From Streptomyces sp. NBC_01497 (GTDB taxonomy: Bacteria > Actinomycetota > Actinomycetes > Streptomycetales > Streptomycetaceae): DNA of 64,000 nt. The stretch is taken from assembly GCF_036250695.1 (NCBI RefSeq), contig NZ_CP109427.1, forward strand, positions 5,890,001-5,954,000, in the 5' to 3' direction. Positions 40,256-49,428 of this stretch are shown here, one piece after another. The first letter of the stretch is position 1; the number at the start of each line of letters is the position of its first letter. The notes under the pieces were generated by a model. It did no database searches. It was given only the letters and a program-made list of their open reading frames with translations, and had not been told where the DNA came from. A program made the translations under genes and the position numbers.

Positions 40256-41653
40256 TCAGTGGTGGTGCGTGCCGCCGGACGAGCCGCCGTAGCCGCCGTA
40301 GCCGCTGGGGCCGCCGGGGTACGTGTTCCCGCCCGGCGCCTCGGTGTGGCCGCCGCCGTGCGAGCTGTGGCCGGTGTGCGCGTCGTGCGTCTGTCCGCCG
40401 CCGGACGACTGCTGCCGCGGTTGCGCCGCGGTCTGCTGCGTGTGCCCGGTGTGCTGCGTGGTGTTCTGCCGCGGGGCCTGCGGCGCCTGCTCGGAGGCGA
40501 GCGCGCGGCGCGTGTTGGGCCCGTACACGCCCGACGGGTCGCCGCTCACGTGCCGGTACATCTGGTAAATGCGGACGGCCGCGACCAGTTGCTGGTTGTA
40601 CGAGCCGTCGTCGGGGCCGTGGTACAGGTACATCGCGCCCAGCTTCTCCTGGAGCGCCTTCACCTGGGCGCCGCTGTCGCCGTACCGGAGGGACCCGTCC
40701 GTGTGGGCCGCCGCGCTGTCCACGTGGTGCCCGGCGGTCGGGACCGTGTGCCCGGTCGCGGCGGCGCGCACGGTCGTGGCCGTGGTCTTCGAGGTCTGTC
40801 CCGGCGTGTTCGGCGAGGTCAGTGTGGAACGGACCGCCGGCTGCGCCGGGCCGGTCGAGGCGCCGTCGGGCAGACTCCCGTCGGGCAGACCCGTGTGGGT
40901 CGTGTCGGCGAGTGCCTCGTCGGTGTGGGCGCCACTGGAGAACACCCCGGACGCGAACGCCGCGGTGCTCAGCACGGCCACCGCGGTCACACCGAGTGCG
41001 ACGGCCTTCATCGGCCGGCGCGACGCCCGGTGGGCGGAACGGTGCGGCGCGTGCGGCGGCATCGCGCCGGGCGGGGGCGGCGGTGCTGCGGCGAGCGGCG
41101 GCAACGGGCCCGCTGTGGCGGGCTCCGCGACGGCCCGCGCGTTCTCGTCCAGCGTCACGTACGGGCGGATGTGCAGCGGGTTGAAGTCCTCGGCTGCCGC
41201 CAGTTCGGCCGTGCGTGTCTCCGCCCGTTCGGCGGTGCGCGTCCAGGCCGGGTCGTCCGCCGCCGGTTGCGGAAGCTGTGCGTACGGGGGCAGCGGCGCG
41301 GCGTACGGGGCCGGAGCCGTGGCGTACGGGGACGGGACGGGGGCCCCGGCGTACGAGGAGGGGGCGGGAACCGCCGCGTACGGGGACGGGGCGGGAACCT
41401 GGGGGTACGCGTGCGCACTCGCGCCATGCGGAGCCGGAACGGGGGCCCCGGCGTACGGGTTCGGCGGTGCCACCGCCCCGACGGCCGGCAGGATCGCGGT
41501 CTCCGCGGCGGCCGAGGGCCCCGCGGTGTGCGGCGGTGCCTGGAGCGGCGGCGGTATCGGCGCCGCCTGCCCGGTCCACGCGGCGCACGAGCAGCCCGCG
41601 CCACCGCCCGGCACGCGCGGTGTACCGCATGAGCGGCAGAACTGTCCGTTCAC
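40256..41653 (-). CDS. Peptidoglycan-binding domain protein with N-terminal zinc-ribbon-like motif
   Basis: A 465-residue protein. It opens NGQFCRSCGTPRVPGGGAGCSC, a short CxxC...CxC motif. A long Pro/Ala/Tyr-rich disordered region follows, with repeats of the type PAPSPYA. One membrane helix lies at about 228-250 (MKAVALGVTAVAVLSTAAFA). The external part has a Thr-rich linker and a PG_binding_1 domain (LRYGDSGAQVKALQEKLGAM ... GVYGPNTRRAL, about 345-415). The C-terminus is Gln/His/Gly-rich. It should connect the membrane to peptidoglycan. The GTG start at 41653 follows GGGGAGGGG and lets the protein begin with the Cys motif. Confidence 0.85.
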   Translation of the reverse strand: MNGQFCRSCGTPRVPGGGAGCSCAAWTGQAAPIPPPLQAPPHTAGPSAAAETAILPAVGAVAPPNPYAGAPVPAPHGASAHAYPQVPAPSPYAAVPAPSSYAGAPVPSPYATAPAPYAAPLPPYAQLPQPAADDPAWTRTAERAETRTAELAAAEDFNPLHIRPYVTLDENARAVAEPATAGPLPPLAAAPPPPPGAMPPHAPHRSAHRASRRPMKAVALGVTAVAVLSTAAFASGVFSSGAHTDEALADTTHTGLPDGSLPDGASTGPAQPAVRSTLTSPNTPGQTSKTTATTVRAAATGHTVPTAGHHVDSAAAHTDGSLRYGDSGAQVKALQEKLGAMYLYHGPDDGSYNQQLVAAVRIYQMYRHVSGDPSGVYGPNTRRALASEQAPQAPRQNTTQHTGHTQQTAAQPRQQSSGGGQTHDAHTGHSSHGGGHTEAPGGNTYPGGPSGYGGYGGSSGGTHHH

Positions 41654-41794
41654 CGTGGAACCCCTCCCCTTGAACTGCCCCAGATTATGCAGTCCCTGAG
41701 GGAACGGCGGGTGCCGCACGGACCGTACGTGACGCATGTCCCGGTCGCGAAAAGGACAGAAGGGCACCAAAACCTGCCAAAGAGATTCCACTTT

Positions 41795-42298
41795 TTAGAC
41801 AGGAAGGAGGCCTTTGCCGTACCAGATCTCGCGGTACGGCCCCGAGTTGTACGCCGGGATCTCCCTGAAGCCGTGCTTCACGTACAGCCCGCGCGCCTCG
41901 ACCAGATCCAGCCGGGTGTCCAGCACCAGCTCCCGGGCGCCGAGCCCGAGCGCCGCCCTCTCCAGCGCGGCGATCAGCGCCCCGCCACCACCGGTGGAGC
42001 GTGCCCAGGGCGAGACGTAGACGCGGGTCAGCTCGGCGCGCCCGCCGTCCAGCAACCGCACGCCCCCGCAGGAGGCGGCCCGCGCGCCGTACCGGCCGAC
42101 GACGAACTCGCCGGTGGGCGGGGCGAGTCCGCAGGCGAGGTCCTGCGCGGTGCCCTCGTCGACCTCCGCCTCGCTCGCCGGCCGGTGCCAGTACCGTCCC
42201 GCCACGTCCGCGTAGTAGGCCCGCCGCAGCCGGGTCGCGTCCGGGCTTCCCGCCGACTCGGGGCGTACGGACCAGGCAGGGGCGTCCACAGTCGTCAC
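41795..42298 (-). CDS. GNAT family N-acetyltransferase
   Basis: A 167-residue acetyltransferase. The acetyl-CoA-binding region reads LTRVYVSPWARSTGGGGALI (an R/Q-x-x-G-x-G/A variant: RSTGGGG), preceded by GEFVVGRYGARAASCGGVRL and followed by LGARELVLDTRLDLVEARGL and YVKHGFREIPAYNSGPYREI. Substrates are amines, unspecified. GTG 42298 is chosen as the nearest start before the coherent domain. It is divergent from the next operon. Confidence 0.86.
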   Translation of the reverse strand: MTTVDAPAWSVRPESAGSPDATRLRRAYYADVAGRYWHRPASEAEVDEGTAQDLACGLAPPTGEFVVGRYGARAASCGGVRLLDGGRAELTRVYVSPWARSTGGGGALIAALERAALGLGARELVLDTRLDLVEARGLYVKHGFREIPAYNSGPYREIWYGKGLLPV

Positions 42299-42467
42299 GT
42301 CATCTGTGTAGCAGGGCACGGGGCCGTTTTGCGACGCGATTACGGGCAACCAGGAGCAGGGTGACGGCCGGTTACGTGCCACAGCGCGCACGGCACAGGC
42401 CGGCACTCGTACACATACCGACGGGAGACCCGGGACCACCCGGCAACCGGCAACCAGGAAGGCATTC

Positions 42468-43115
42468 ATGTCCACAGTCCTGATCGTTGTCGGCCTGATC
42501 GTGGTGTTCGTGATCGTCGTTGCCCTGGTCCTGTACCTGGGACCGGGCAGGGGTACCGGAAAGGCCGGCTTGCGGCGCAGGTTCGGTCCCGAGTACGACC
42601 GGGCCGTCGCCCGGCACGACGGCAACACCGCGGAGGCCGAGCACGAACTCAAGGAGCGGGTCGCGCGCCACGGCGACCTGCGTGTCCTGCCCCTCTCGAC
42701 GGAGCAGCGCGAACGCTGGACCGCGCAGTGGGCGGGGGTCCAGGAGCGCTTCGTGGAGTCGCCCGCCGAGGCGGTCGGCCAGGCGGAACGGCTCATCGCG
42801 GACCTCGCCGCGGCACGCGGCTTCCCGGCCGCCGACAGCCCGCAGGCCTACGACGAACAGCTCGACGCCCTCTCGGTGCACCACGCGCACCGGGTGGACG
42901 CCTACCGCCGGATGCGGATCGCCGCGGGGCCGGAGCAGGGCGAGCGCGCCGGAGCGGACACGGAGGAACTGCGCGAGGTGATGGTCGGCGCGCGCGGACT
43001 CTTCGAGCAGTTGATCGTCGCCCGCCCCGGCGAGGGCGGCCGTCGTGGCCGGCTGGCGGGACGCGCCGGCCGCAAGGAATCTTTCTCCGTGCGACCCAAG
43101 GGAAGCGGTGCCTGA
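42468..43115 (+). CDS. Conserved membrane-anchored protein, first of a coupled pair
   Basis: A 215-residue protein. A single N-terminal helix (STVLIVVGLIVVFVIVVALVLYL) anchors a cytosolic, strongly helical domain with many charged residues (EYDRAVARHDGNTAEAEHEL, ERVARHGDLRVLPLSTEQRE, ESPAEAVGQAERLIADLAAA). The pattern ERW...QERFVESPAEAV recurs in actinobacterial proteins without known function. Its stop overlaps the ATG of the next gene (TGATG). The C-terminal helix region of the partner (see next gene) resembles part of this domain. Start ATG 42468 follows an AGGAAGG sequence. Confidence 0.78.
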   Translation: MSTVLIVVGLIVVFVIVVALVLYLGPGRGTGKAGLRRRFGPEYDRAVARHDGNTAEAEHELKERVARHGDLRVLPLSTEQRERWTAQWAGVQERFVESPAEAVGQAERLIADLAAARGFPAADSPQAYDEQLDALSVHHAHRVDAYRRMRIAAGPEQGERAGADTEELREVMVGARGLFEQLIVARPGEGGRRGRLAGRAGRKESFSVRPKGSGA

Positions 43116-43993
43116 TGTTCAGCAGGAAGACCAATGAGACCCCCCACACGACCCGTCAGGGAAACGAGCCCGGCGAGGAGCGGAGCGGCGTCACCGACGA
43201 GGCGGGCGCGGCCGGCATGACCGACCCCGACGCGCTCGAAGGACCGGACGGGTTCGACGAGACCGGTGGCCCCCGCGCGGCCCGCGAGCCGCGCCGGGCC
43301 GATCGCGACGGGATCGACGGTGACACCGTCGGCACCACCCGCCGCGGCGGCCGTGAGACCCGTGACGGCGTCGGTGGCCACGACGCGGCGCTGAGCGACG
43401 AGCCGCTGAGCGGCGAGGCGTTCGCCGGGGTGGACGAGGAACTGCCCACCCCCGCCTCCCGCGCGGCCGAGGAGGCCCGGCAGGACGGCGCGGGCTCGCG
43501 TTCGACGCGGAGCACCGGCGACCTGTACGGCGACCGTGAGCGGATCGTGCGGCGCGAGCGCGCCCTGAGCCGCGAGCGCGACCTGCGCGACAGCGCGGCG
43601 CGGGACGGGAACGGCACGGCCGGCACCGTCGGCGCGGAAGGTGCCTCCCGCGCCACCGGCGCGGGCCGCACGGGATTCGACAAGGCCGTACCCGCCGTGA
43701 CCGAGGGGCGGCTGATGCCCGAGGCGGAGAGCGAGGAGCTCAGCCGGCGACTGCAGGGCGCGCTGACGCACTTCGTCGACGACCCGGGCCGCTCCGTCGA
43801 GGAAGCGGCATGCGTGCTGGAGGAGGCCTCCCGCAAGCTCGCCGCCGCGCTGGAGGAGCGCCCGCGGGCCCTGCGGGCCGACTGGGACACCCGCACCGGC
43901 AGCGGCGGCAAGGACGCGAAGGCCGACACGGAGCGGCTGCGGCTCGCGTTGCGCACCTACCGGGAGACGACCGAGCGGCTGCTCGCGCTCTGA
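43115..43993 (+). CDS. Acidic disordered protein with C-terminal helical domain, partner of the preceding gene
   Basis: A 292-residue protein. Residues 1-200 are highly charged, Gly/Glu/Asp/Arg-rich and look disordered. The last 90 residues are helical: MPEAESEELSRRLQGALTHF, VDDPGRSVEEAACVLEEASR, DTERLRLALRTYRETTERLL. The phrase VDDPGRSVEEA parallels VESPAEAVGQAERLI of the upstream protein, so both may carry versions of one module. The start overlaps the upstream stop. No membrane segment. Function unknown. Confidence 0.76.
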   Translation: MFSRKTNETPHTTRQGNEPGEERSGVTDEAGAAGMTDPDALEGPDGFDETGGPRAAREPRRADRDGIDGDTVGTTRRGGRETRDGVGGHDAALSDEPLSGEAFAGVDEELPTPASRAAEEARQDGAGSRSTRSTGDLYGDRERIVRRERALSRERDLRDSAARDGNGTAGTVGAEGASRATGAGRTGFDKAVPAVTEGRLMPEAESEELSRRLQGALTHFVDDPGRSVEEAACVLEEASRKLAAALEERPRALRADWDTRTGSGGKDAKADTERLRLALRTYRETTERLLAL

Positions 43994-44398
43994 CCCGACG
44001 GCGTGCGGACCGGCCGAGGGGCGGGACCCGGGGCGAGACCCCGGGTCCCGCCCCTCCCGGCTGCCCGGGCCGTCGGGCTGCCGAGCTGTCGGGTGGGCGC
44101 CACGGCTCGTCCCGGCGCCGCTCGGCGGCTCGGCCCGTCGGCCGCTTGGGTGCCCGTCCGTTGACCCGGGCCCGTCCGTTGACCGGCCCGCCCTCGCGCG
44201 GCGCCCGGTGGCCCGTCGTTCGACCGTTCTGTCAAGTGCGCGCCACGCGATGGCCCGCTGTGTTCCACTGCGTCAAAACGGGATGACAGTCAGGCGAAGA
44301 GGGGGTTGCCTGAGTCTTTCGGCGAGGGCGGTGCCAGGCTCGGGCCTCACGGGCCGCAATGATGGTGGTTTCGGACGGGAGAGGAAGGTCGTCGCGAC
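43994..44398. other. Intergenic region before the GT87/PAP2 gene
   Basis: GC-rich with a run of near-repeats (gtccgttgacccggg / gtccgttgaccggc at 44157-44186). A somewhat AT-richer segment from 44220 to 44390 should contain the promoter. No gene seen. Confidence 0.4.
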
Positions 44399-46567
44399 GT
44401 GGCGAACGCGGAGGGCAGTGCGCGGGGCGGTACGGCACCGAGAGGGGTGAGTACCGGAGTCGTGGCGGCACGAGCCCTCCTGTGGGTGGTCGCGGCGGTG
44501 CTCGCGGTGCGCCAGGCGGCGGCCGTGCTGGACAAGCCGGCGGGCAGCCGCCTCATCGACCTGGAGACGTGGACCGGCCCGGGCGGTGTCCTGCACGTGA
44601 CCGGTTCCCTCTACGGCCACGGCTCGACCTTCACCGGCACGCCCTTCGCCGGACTCGTCCTCAAACCGCTGGCCCGCTCCGCGGAACAGGCCCTGGGCGT
44701 CACCTGGACCCTCGGCACCCTGCTCCTCGTCGCGGCCGTCGGGGTGATCGCCGCGAGGGCCCTGCCCGGCCGGATCCCGGTGCCGGCCGCGCCCGTCGCG
44801 GTCAGCCTGCTGATGGTCTCGCTGCCCGTGCGCAACAGCTTCCACCTGGGCCAGACCAGCATCATCCCCGTCCTGCTCGTGCTGCTCGGCTGCTTCGTCG
44901 CACGCGGGGAACCGTTCGCGGGACTGCTCGTCGGCCTCGGCGCCGCGCTGCAGCCCGCGGTGGTGCTGTTCGTCCCGCTGCTGTGGCTGACGGGACGCAG
45001 GAAGGCGGCCGTGACGTCCCTGGCCGCCTTCGCCGGCTTCTCGGCGCTCGCCTGGGGCGTGCTGCCCGCCGACTCCCGTACGTACTGGGTGCACCACCTC
45101 GCCGGGGTCGGCCTCGGGGAACCCGCCGCCGGTCTCGCCAACCAGTCGTTGCACGGCGCACTGTTGCGCTTCGGCGCGCACGGGCCCTGGGGTATCGCGC
45201 TCGCCGCCGTCCTCGCCGCCGCCGTGATCCTCACCGGCCTGCGGCGCGCCGTGCGGTACGCGAAGGACGGGCAGTTGCTGCTCGCCGTCGCCGTCACCGG
45301 ATGTGTGGCAGTCGCCGTGTCGCCGACCGCCTGGCAGTACCAGTTGATGTGGATACTGCTCGCGCTCGCCGGGCGGGTGGGACAGCGCGCCAGGGACCGG
45401 CTCGTGTGGCCCGTCGTGGTCGTCCTCGTGATGACCCTGCCCGGCACCGTCCTGCTGCCGAACATGGACACCCTGGAGCCCGTACGGGACAACGTGCCGC
45501 TGCTCGCCGCCCTGGCCGCGGCGTGCGTGGTGCCGTTCCTGTCCCGCACCTCGCCGTACTTCGACAGACCCGTGCCGACCGATTACGCGCAGTCCGTACC
45601 GGCCAGGTTCCGCCGTGTCCCGCTCGCCGCCCCCGTGTGGCGGCGGCTCGTCGGCCGCCCGAACCTGGTGCTGGAACTGCTCGTCATCCGCGTCGGCTAC
45701 TCCGCCTACTCCTGGATCAGGCTCGCCGCCGCCGCCGACCCCGCGACCGCGCGGGCCCACGGCCGGGAGGTCCACTCCCTGGAACGGGCCCTCCACATCG
45801 ACATCGAGCACTGGGCCAACCACGCCGTCATGCACGTCGGATGGTTCCGGGACTTCCTCGACTTCTACTACGAGACGTTCCACTTCGCGTTCCCGCTGGG
45901 GATCCTCGCGGTTCTTTACTGGCGCAGCCCCGCGAACTACCGCTGGGCCCGCTCCTCGCTCTCCTTCGCGACGCTGCTCGCCCTCGTCGGCTTCTGGTTC
46001 TTCCCGCTCGCCCCGCCGCGCCTGATGCCGGGGCTCGGCTTCATCGACACCGTGCACGGCCCCCAGGACCTCGCCCATCCCAGCTACGGCGCGATGACCG
46101 CCCTGACCAACCAGTACGCGGCGATGCCCTCGCTGCACTTCGGCTGGTCGCTGTGGTGCGGGGTCACGGTGATCATGCTCGCGCCGAAGCTGTGGATGAA
46201 ACTGGTCGCGCTGCTCGACCCGTTGTTCACGCTCTCGGCCATCATCGCCACCGCCAACCACTGGGTGCTGGACGCGTTCGGCGGTGCGGCCGTCGTCGCC
46301 GCGGGCTTCGCCCTCACCTACCTGCTGGGCGGGCCGCGCCGACTGCTGACGGGCATCGGCGAGGGGGTGGGGCGGATCAGCGGCAGGGACCTCACGGCGG
46401 TGCTCGCGCCCGACCCGTTCCCGGTCACGTCCGTGCCGTCCACGGGCCGCTCGCGCGCGGGCGGCCCGGCCCTGCCGGACCGCCCGGCACCGGCGGAAGG
46501 ACCCGAACCGCCCGGGCCCTGCGACGGCCCCGACCTGCCGGAGCGCAGTCCGTCCCCGCCACGGTAG
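44399..46567 (+). CDS. Bifunctional GT87-like glycosyltransferase / PAP2 phosphatase membrane protein
   Basis: A 722-residue multi-pass protein. The first 390 residues form a polytopic GT87-type (GT-C) mannosyltransferase-like domain with LIDLETWTGPGGVLHVTGSL, GTPFAGLVLKPLA and LANQSLHGALLRFG. The second half (about 420-660) is a PAP2/inositol-phosphorylceramide-synthase-like domain. It has RALHIDIEHWANHAVMHVGW, the SYGAMTALTNQYAAMPSLHF segment with the catalytic motif PSLHFGW, and NHWVLDAFGG with the third-motif His and Asp. The C-terminus is disordered. It probably modifies polyprenol- or phosphatidylinositol-linked glycolipids. GTG start at 44399. Confidence 0.88.
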   Translation: MANAEGSARGGTAPRGVSTGVVAARALLWVVAAVLAVRQAAAVLDKPAGSRLIDLETWTGPGGVLHVTGSLYGHGSTFTGTPFAGLVLKPLARSAEQALGVTWTLGTLLLVAAVGVIAARALPGRIPVPAAPVAVSLLMVSLPVRNSFHLGQTSIIPVLLVLLGCFVARGEPFAGLLVGLGAALQPAVVLFVPLLWLTGRRKAAVTSLAAFAGFSALAWGVLPADSRTYWVHHLAGVGLGEPAAGLANQSLHGALLRFGAHGPWGIALAAVLAAAVILTGLRRAVRYAKDGQLLLAVAVTGCVAVAVSPTAWQYQLMWILLALAGRVGQRARDRLVWPVVVVLVMTLPGTVLLPNMDTLEPVRDNVPLLAALAAACVVPFLSRTSPYFDRPVPTDYAQSVPARFRRVPLAAPVWRRLVGRPNLVLELLVIRVGYSAYSWIRLAAAADPATARAHGREVHSLERALHIDIEHWANHAVMHVGWFRDFLDFYYETFHFAFPLGILAVLYWRSPANYRWARSSLSFATLLALVGFWFFPLAPPRLMPGLGFIDTVHGPQDLAHPSYGAMTALTNQYAAMPSLHFGWSLWCGVTVIMLAPKLWMKLVALLDPLFTLSAIIATANHWVLDAFGGAAVVAAGFALTYLLGGPRRLLTGIGEGVGRISGRDLTAVLAPDPFPVTSVPSTGRSRAGGPALPDRPAPAEGPEPPGPCDGPDLPERSPSPPR

Positions 46568-47015
46568 GTGGCGGTGGGCGCACCCCCTCACGGGGTGCGC
46601 GTCCCTGCCGTGCCCCGGAGTCCGCGCCCAGCGCTCCCGTCATGAGGAACCCGTCCTGTTCGACGGCGGGGCCAACGACGCGATCGGCGTCGGGTACATG
46701 GCGTACCCGCCAACCGCGCGGAAACCGGCTGCACCCGCTGCACAACGACCGGGCGAAGGCGTTCAGGGAGCCGTACGCGGGCATCGCGGAGGGGCTGTTC
46801 GGGGCGCACCGCACCGGACGAGCAGGAGCGCTGCTTCGACAGCCCGGCATGAGGGGTTGTGGGGGGCTGTGGGGGCGGGCCCGGGGCGCGGCCGCCCGCG
46901 CGCCCGACACGGTGGAGTGCGTCGGGGGCGACGAGTACGGAGCGAATAAAGGAGATCAGTTTTCCGCACATGGCACGGCACTCCGGGGGCACACGGCTTT
47001 CCGGAGGTAATAACT
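46568..47015. other. Region with a possible decayed coding remnant
   Basis: Two frames show coherent pieces: EEPVLFDGGANDAIGVGYMA (46630-46690) and RLHPLHNDRAKAFREPYAGI followed by AEGLFGAHRTGRA (about 46728-46825). They could be parts of one broken gene joined by a frameshift, but I do not recognise the family. A hairpin-like ggtgggcgcaccccctcacggggtgcgcgtcc at 46571-46602 probably terminates the preceding gene. Confidence 0.35.
46577..46600 (+). terminator. Short hairpin after the GT87/PAP2 gene
   Basis: GCGCACCCC pairs with GGGGTGCGC around the loop CTCA, about 10 bases after the stop codon. Confidence 0.65.
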
Positions 47016-47189
47016 ATGGTTCCCATTCTGCTCGTTCTTCTTCTCGCACTCATTCTCTTCGGTGCGGGTTTCGCACTCCACCTGTTGTGGTGGATCGCGA
47101 TCATCGTCCTCGTCGTGTGGGCTCTGGGCTTCCTGATCCGCCCGGCCGCACACAGTGGCGGTAAGCGAAGCCGCTGGTACCGCTGGTAA
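47016..47189 (+). CDS. 57-residue hydrophobic membrane protein (DUF5670/lmo0937-like)
   Basis: A very short gene encoding MVPILLVLLLALILFGAGFA and a second hydrophobic stretch (LLWWIAIIVLVVWALGFLIR), then a basic tail ending KRSRWYRW. Two membrane helices joined by a tight turn and a terminal WYRW are typical of the small hydrophobic DUF5670/lmo0937-type proteins, often linked to stress. The ATG is preceded by a strong GGAGGT at 47003-47008 with 7 bases spacing. Its codon use is less GC-rich than its neighbours, partly because of Ile/Leu codons such as att and ctt. Confidence 0.85.
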   Translation: MVPILLVLLLALILFGAGFALHLLWWIAIIVLVVWALGFLIRPAAHSGGKRSRWYRW

Positions 47190-47569
47190 AAAAACGTATG
47201 CCTACCTGGTGAGGGCGGCCCCGGACTCCACGGCGGCCGCCTTCGCCATGTCCGCTCCCGTCCCGGCGGGTGGGAGCCGCCGCGCCGGGTAGCTGTGCAA
47301 GGAGTCGGGACGGCCTCCGTAACAGCGGATAGGGAACCGCTCCTCCAAGGCGGGGACCGCCCCGGCGCCCTTCGGTTCCTTCAACGCTGGGCCGTTACTT
47401 TTCCCGCAGGATCTGTTTCCACGCGTTTTCAGGAGTGCCGTCGGCTACCTGCTACCTGCTCCTGGCCGGCTCCTGGCAGTTCGCCACGACGAGCGCGGCC
47501 ATGCCCACCGCGGCACCGCGCCGGCAGCGACCGCCGCCATGCGGCTCAGGATGACGGCCCGGGCGGGTC
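47190..47569. other. Gene-free region
   Basis: No supported gene on either strand. A minus-strand frame at 47202-47384 has no family features. On the minus strand after the next gene's stop, MAALVVANCQEPARSR (47455-47505) might be a trace of a lost gene. Nothing else recognised. Confidence 0.4.
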
Positions 47570-48964
47570 CTAGCCGCGCGGGCGGCCGTGCGCGCTGCGC
47601 CGGTTGACGACGACCACACCGGCCGCGATCAGCACGATCAGGGCGATCGCGACCCACCAGACGGCGCCGGACAGGACCGGGCTGTCGTCGGCGTCCGCCG
47701 CCGGAGTGACCGCGGCCGGGTTCATCGCAGCTTCGGACGGTGTGGGGCTCGGGCTGGCCGTGGGGCCCGCGCCGGGGGTCGCACCCGCACCCGCGCTCGC
47801 CGCGGCGGAGCCGGTGGGCTTCGGCACGGGCCGGGGAGCCGCGGGCGGGCCCGTCGCTTCGAGCTTCTTGACGAGGTCGACGCCGCCGAAGTCGGCCGGG
47901 TCCACGCCCGCCGTGTGCGCGGCGAAGATCAGCTGGGCGTACGCGGCGGGGCCGGTTCTCTTCGCCCAGGCGGCGGTGTTCGCCTCCAGCCAGTGCAGCG
48001 CGCCCGTCGCCTTGCGGCCGTATCCGGCGGCGCACATCGCCACCACCGCGTCCGCCGTGGCGGACGGGTCGGCCGCGCCGGACGCGGTCGTGAGATGAGC
48101 GCCCGCCGGGGTGAGCAGCGGCGCGAGGTACGCGGCGCCGTTGCGCGCCACGCCCTCCGGCGAAGCGGCGCCCGCGGGGTCGCACACCGGCGCGGGGCCC
48201 GGCTGCACCGGGGCGGCCACGTAACGCTTGCCGATGCCGCCGAGCAGCGCGTCGGCGGTGGAGCGCGCGTCGGCGACCGGCCACTGGCCGGGGGCGGCCA
48301 AGGCGGCGGCGAAAGCGCCCGCACCGTGGCTCACGGAACAGGGCAGGGCGAGACCGACGAGAGCGTCGTACCCCTGGTTGCCGGTGAAGGGCGAGCGCAC
48401 GGAACTCGGCCGCGAACCCATCATCGCGATCGTCCCGATCACGAGGGACGTGGACGAGGCGTTCGTCGGCGCGCCGGGCGCGGAGCCCCACCCGCCGTCC
48501 GCGTTCTGCTGCGTGCGCAGCCAGTTGAGGGCCGCGACCAGCCGGGGGCCCTGGCCGCCGACGCTGGCGAGGGCCTGCATCCCGAGGGCCGTCGCGGTGG
48601 TGTCGCGGGCGGCGGTGGGCGCGCACGGCGCGGCCGCCTGGGCCCGGTACGGGGTGAAGGACCCGTCGGCGCACTGCTGCGCCTGGAGCCACCGGATCGC
48701 GGAGCCGGCGGGCCGCATGTTCGCCGCGTACAGACCCAGCATGGCGAGCGACTGGCGGGTGACGCCGTCGGCGGCCGGGTTCGTGGCGCCGTAGAGCCCG
48801 GCGTCCGCGGGGCGGCGCTTGTAGGCGTGTGCCGCGGGGGCGGTGTGGCTCACGTGCGGCGAGGGAGTGGCGGCCTCGGCGGCGCCGGGCGAGAGAGCCA
48901 GGCCGCCGCACAGCAGGGCGGAGGCGGCGAGAGCGGCGGCTACGCGGCGGGCTGCGGTGGTCAT
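47570..48964 (-). CDS. Secreted, membrane-anchored prenyltransferase/squalene-oxidase-repeat protein
   Basis: A 464-residue protein. Signal peptide 1-32 (ALAASALLCGGLALSPGAAE). The mature part consists of alpha/alpha-barrel repeats with AIRWLQAQQCADGSFTPYRA, ALNWLRTQQNADGGWGSAPG and ALHWLEANTAAW, typical of the prenyltransferase/squalene-oxidase repeat fold. A Pro/Ala/Thr linker and a C-terminal membrane helix (VWWVAIALIVLIAAGVVVVN) followed by RRSAHGRPRG anchor it. Six or more Cys may form disulphides. Proteins of this kind act outside the cell; some are associated with cobalamin binding or uptake, but no B12 gene is adjacent here. Confidence 0.87.
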   Translation of the reverse strand: MTTAARRVAAALAASALLCGGLALSPGAAEAATPSPHVSHTAPAAHAYKRRPADAGLYGATNPAADGVTRQSLAMLGLYAANMRPAGSAIRWLQAQQCADGSFTPYRAQAAAPCAPTAARDTTATALGMQALASVGGQGPRLVAALNWLRTQQNADGGWGSAPGAPTNASSTSLVIGTIAMMGSRPSSVRSPFTGNQGYDALVGLALPCSVSHGAGAFAAALAAPGQWPVADARSTADALLGGIGKRYVAAPVQPGPAPVCDPAGAASPEGVARNGAAYLAPLLTPAGAHLTTASGAADPSATADAVVAMCAAGYGRKATGALHWLEANTAAWAKRTGPAAYAQLIFAAHTAGVDPADFGGVDLVKKLEATGPPAAPRPVPKPTGSAAASAGAGATPGAGPTASPSPTPSEAAMNPAAVTPAADADDSPVLSGAVWWVAIALIVLIAAGVVVVNRRSAHGRPRG

Positions 48965-49428
48965 GGTGCGGACGCGACTTCCCTGACGGGGCGGCGGGGG
49001 GACCGGGCCACTCTACCGGGACGGCGAAGCGGAGAGCCGCCGCGGGCGGGCGGCCCGCGCGGGCGGGCGCACCGGGAGGGCGGCGCGAGGTGCGGGCGGG
49101 GGCCGGTGCCCGCCCGCCGCCGGCTCCGGCAGACCGGGCGCTCGGGGGAGGGGCCGTACGGATGCCGCGTCCGGCCGGGGGCCGGGAACCTGAGAAAGCG
49201 GGAGAGCGGGGCCGTGGAGCGGACGACCGGCGGGAGCGGACGACCGGGAGCGGGAGGCGGGTGACTGGGTGTCCGTGGTGTCCGCGCAGCGGCTCGGGGG
49301 TCGGTGGCGGGGGCCCGCGCCGGGGCCGGGAGTGCGGATCGTGACCCGGCCCCGGTTCAGGCCGGGCCTCGTTCAGGTCCGGGCCCGGGTTCAGGCCCTC
49401 GCCGCGGCCCGGCCCCGGCCCCGTCGGG
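48965..49428. other. Gene-free, very GC-rich region
   Basis: Repeated words such as cgggagcgg, ggcccgggttcagg and gcggg occur throughout. The last 120 bases (ccccggttcaggccgggcctcgttcaggtccgggcccgggttcagg) have three ttcaggyc words and hairpin potential, suitable for termination of the minus-strand oxidoreductase gene. The promoter of the prenyltransferase-repeat gene should lie near 48970-49060. No gene seen. Confidence 0.4.

Noticed and set aside
48965..49428. Cobalamin riboswitch upstream of the prenyltransferase-repeat gene
   Set aside because: I looked for the conserved B12-box word GCCACTG and did not find it; the region is uniformly GC-rich without the expected elements.
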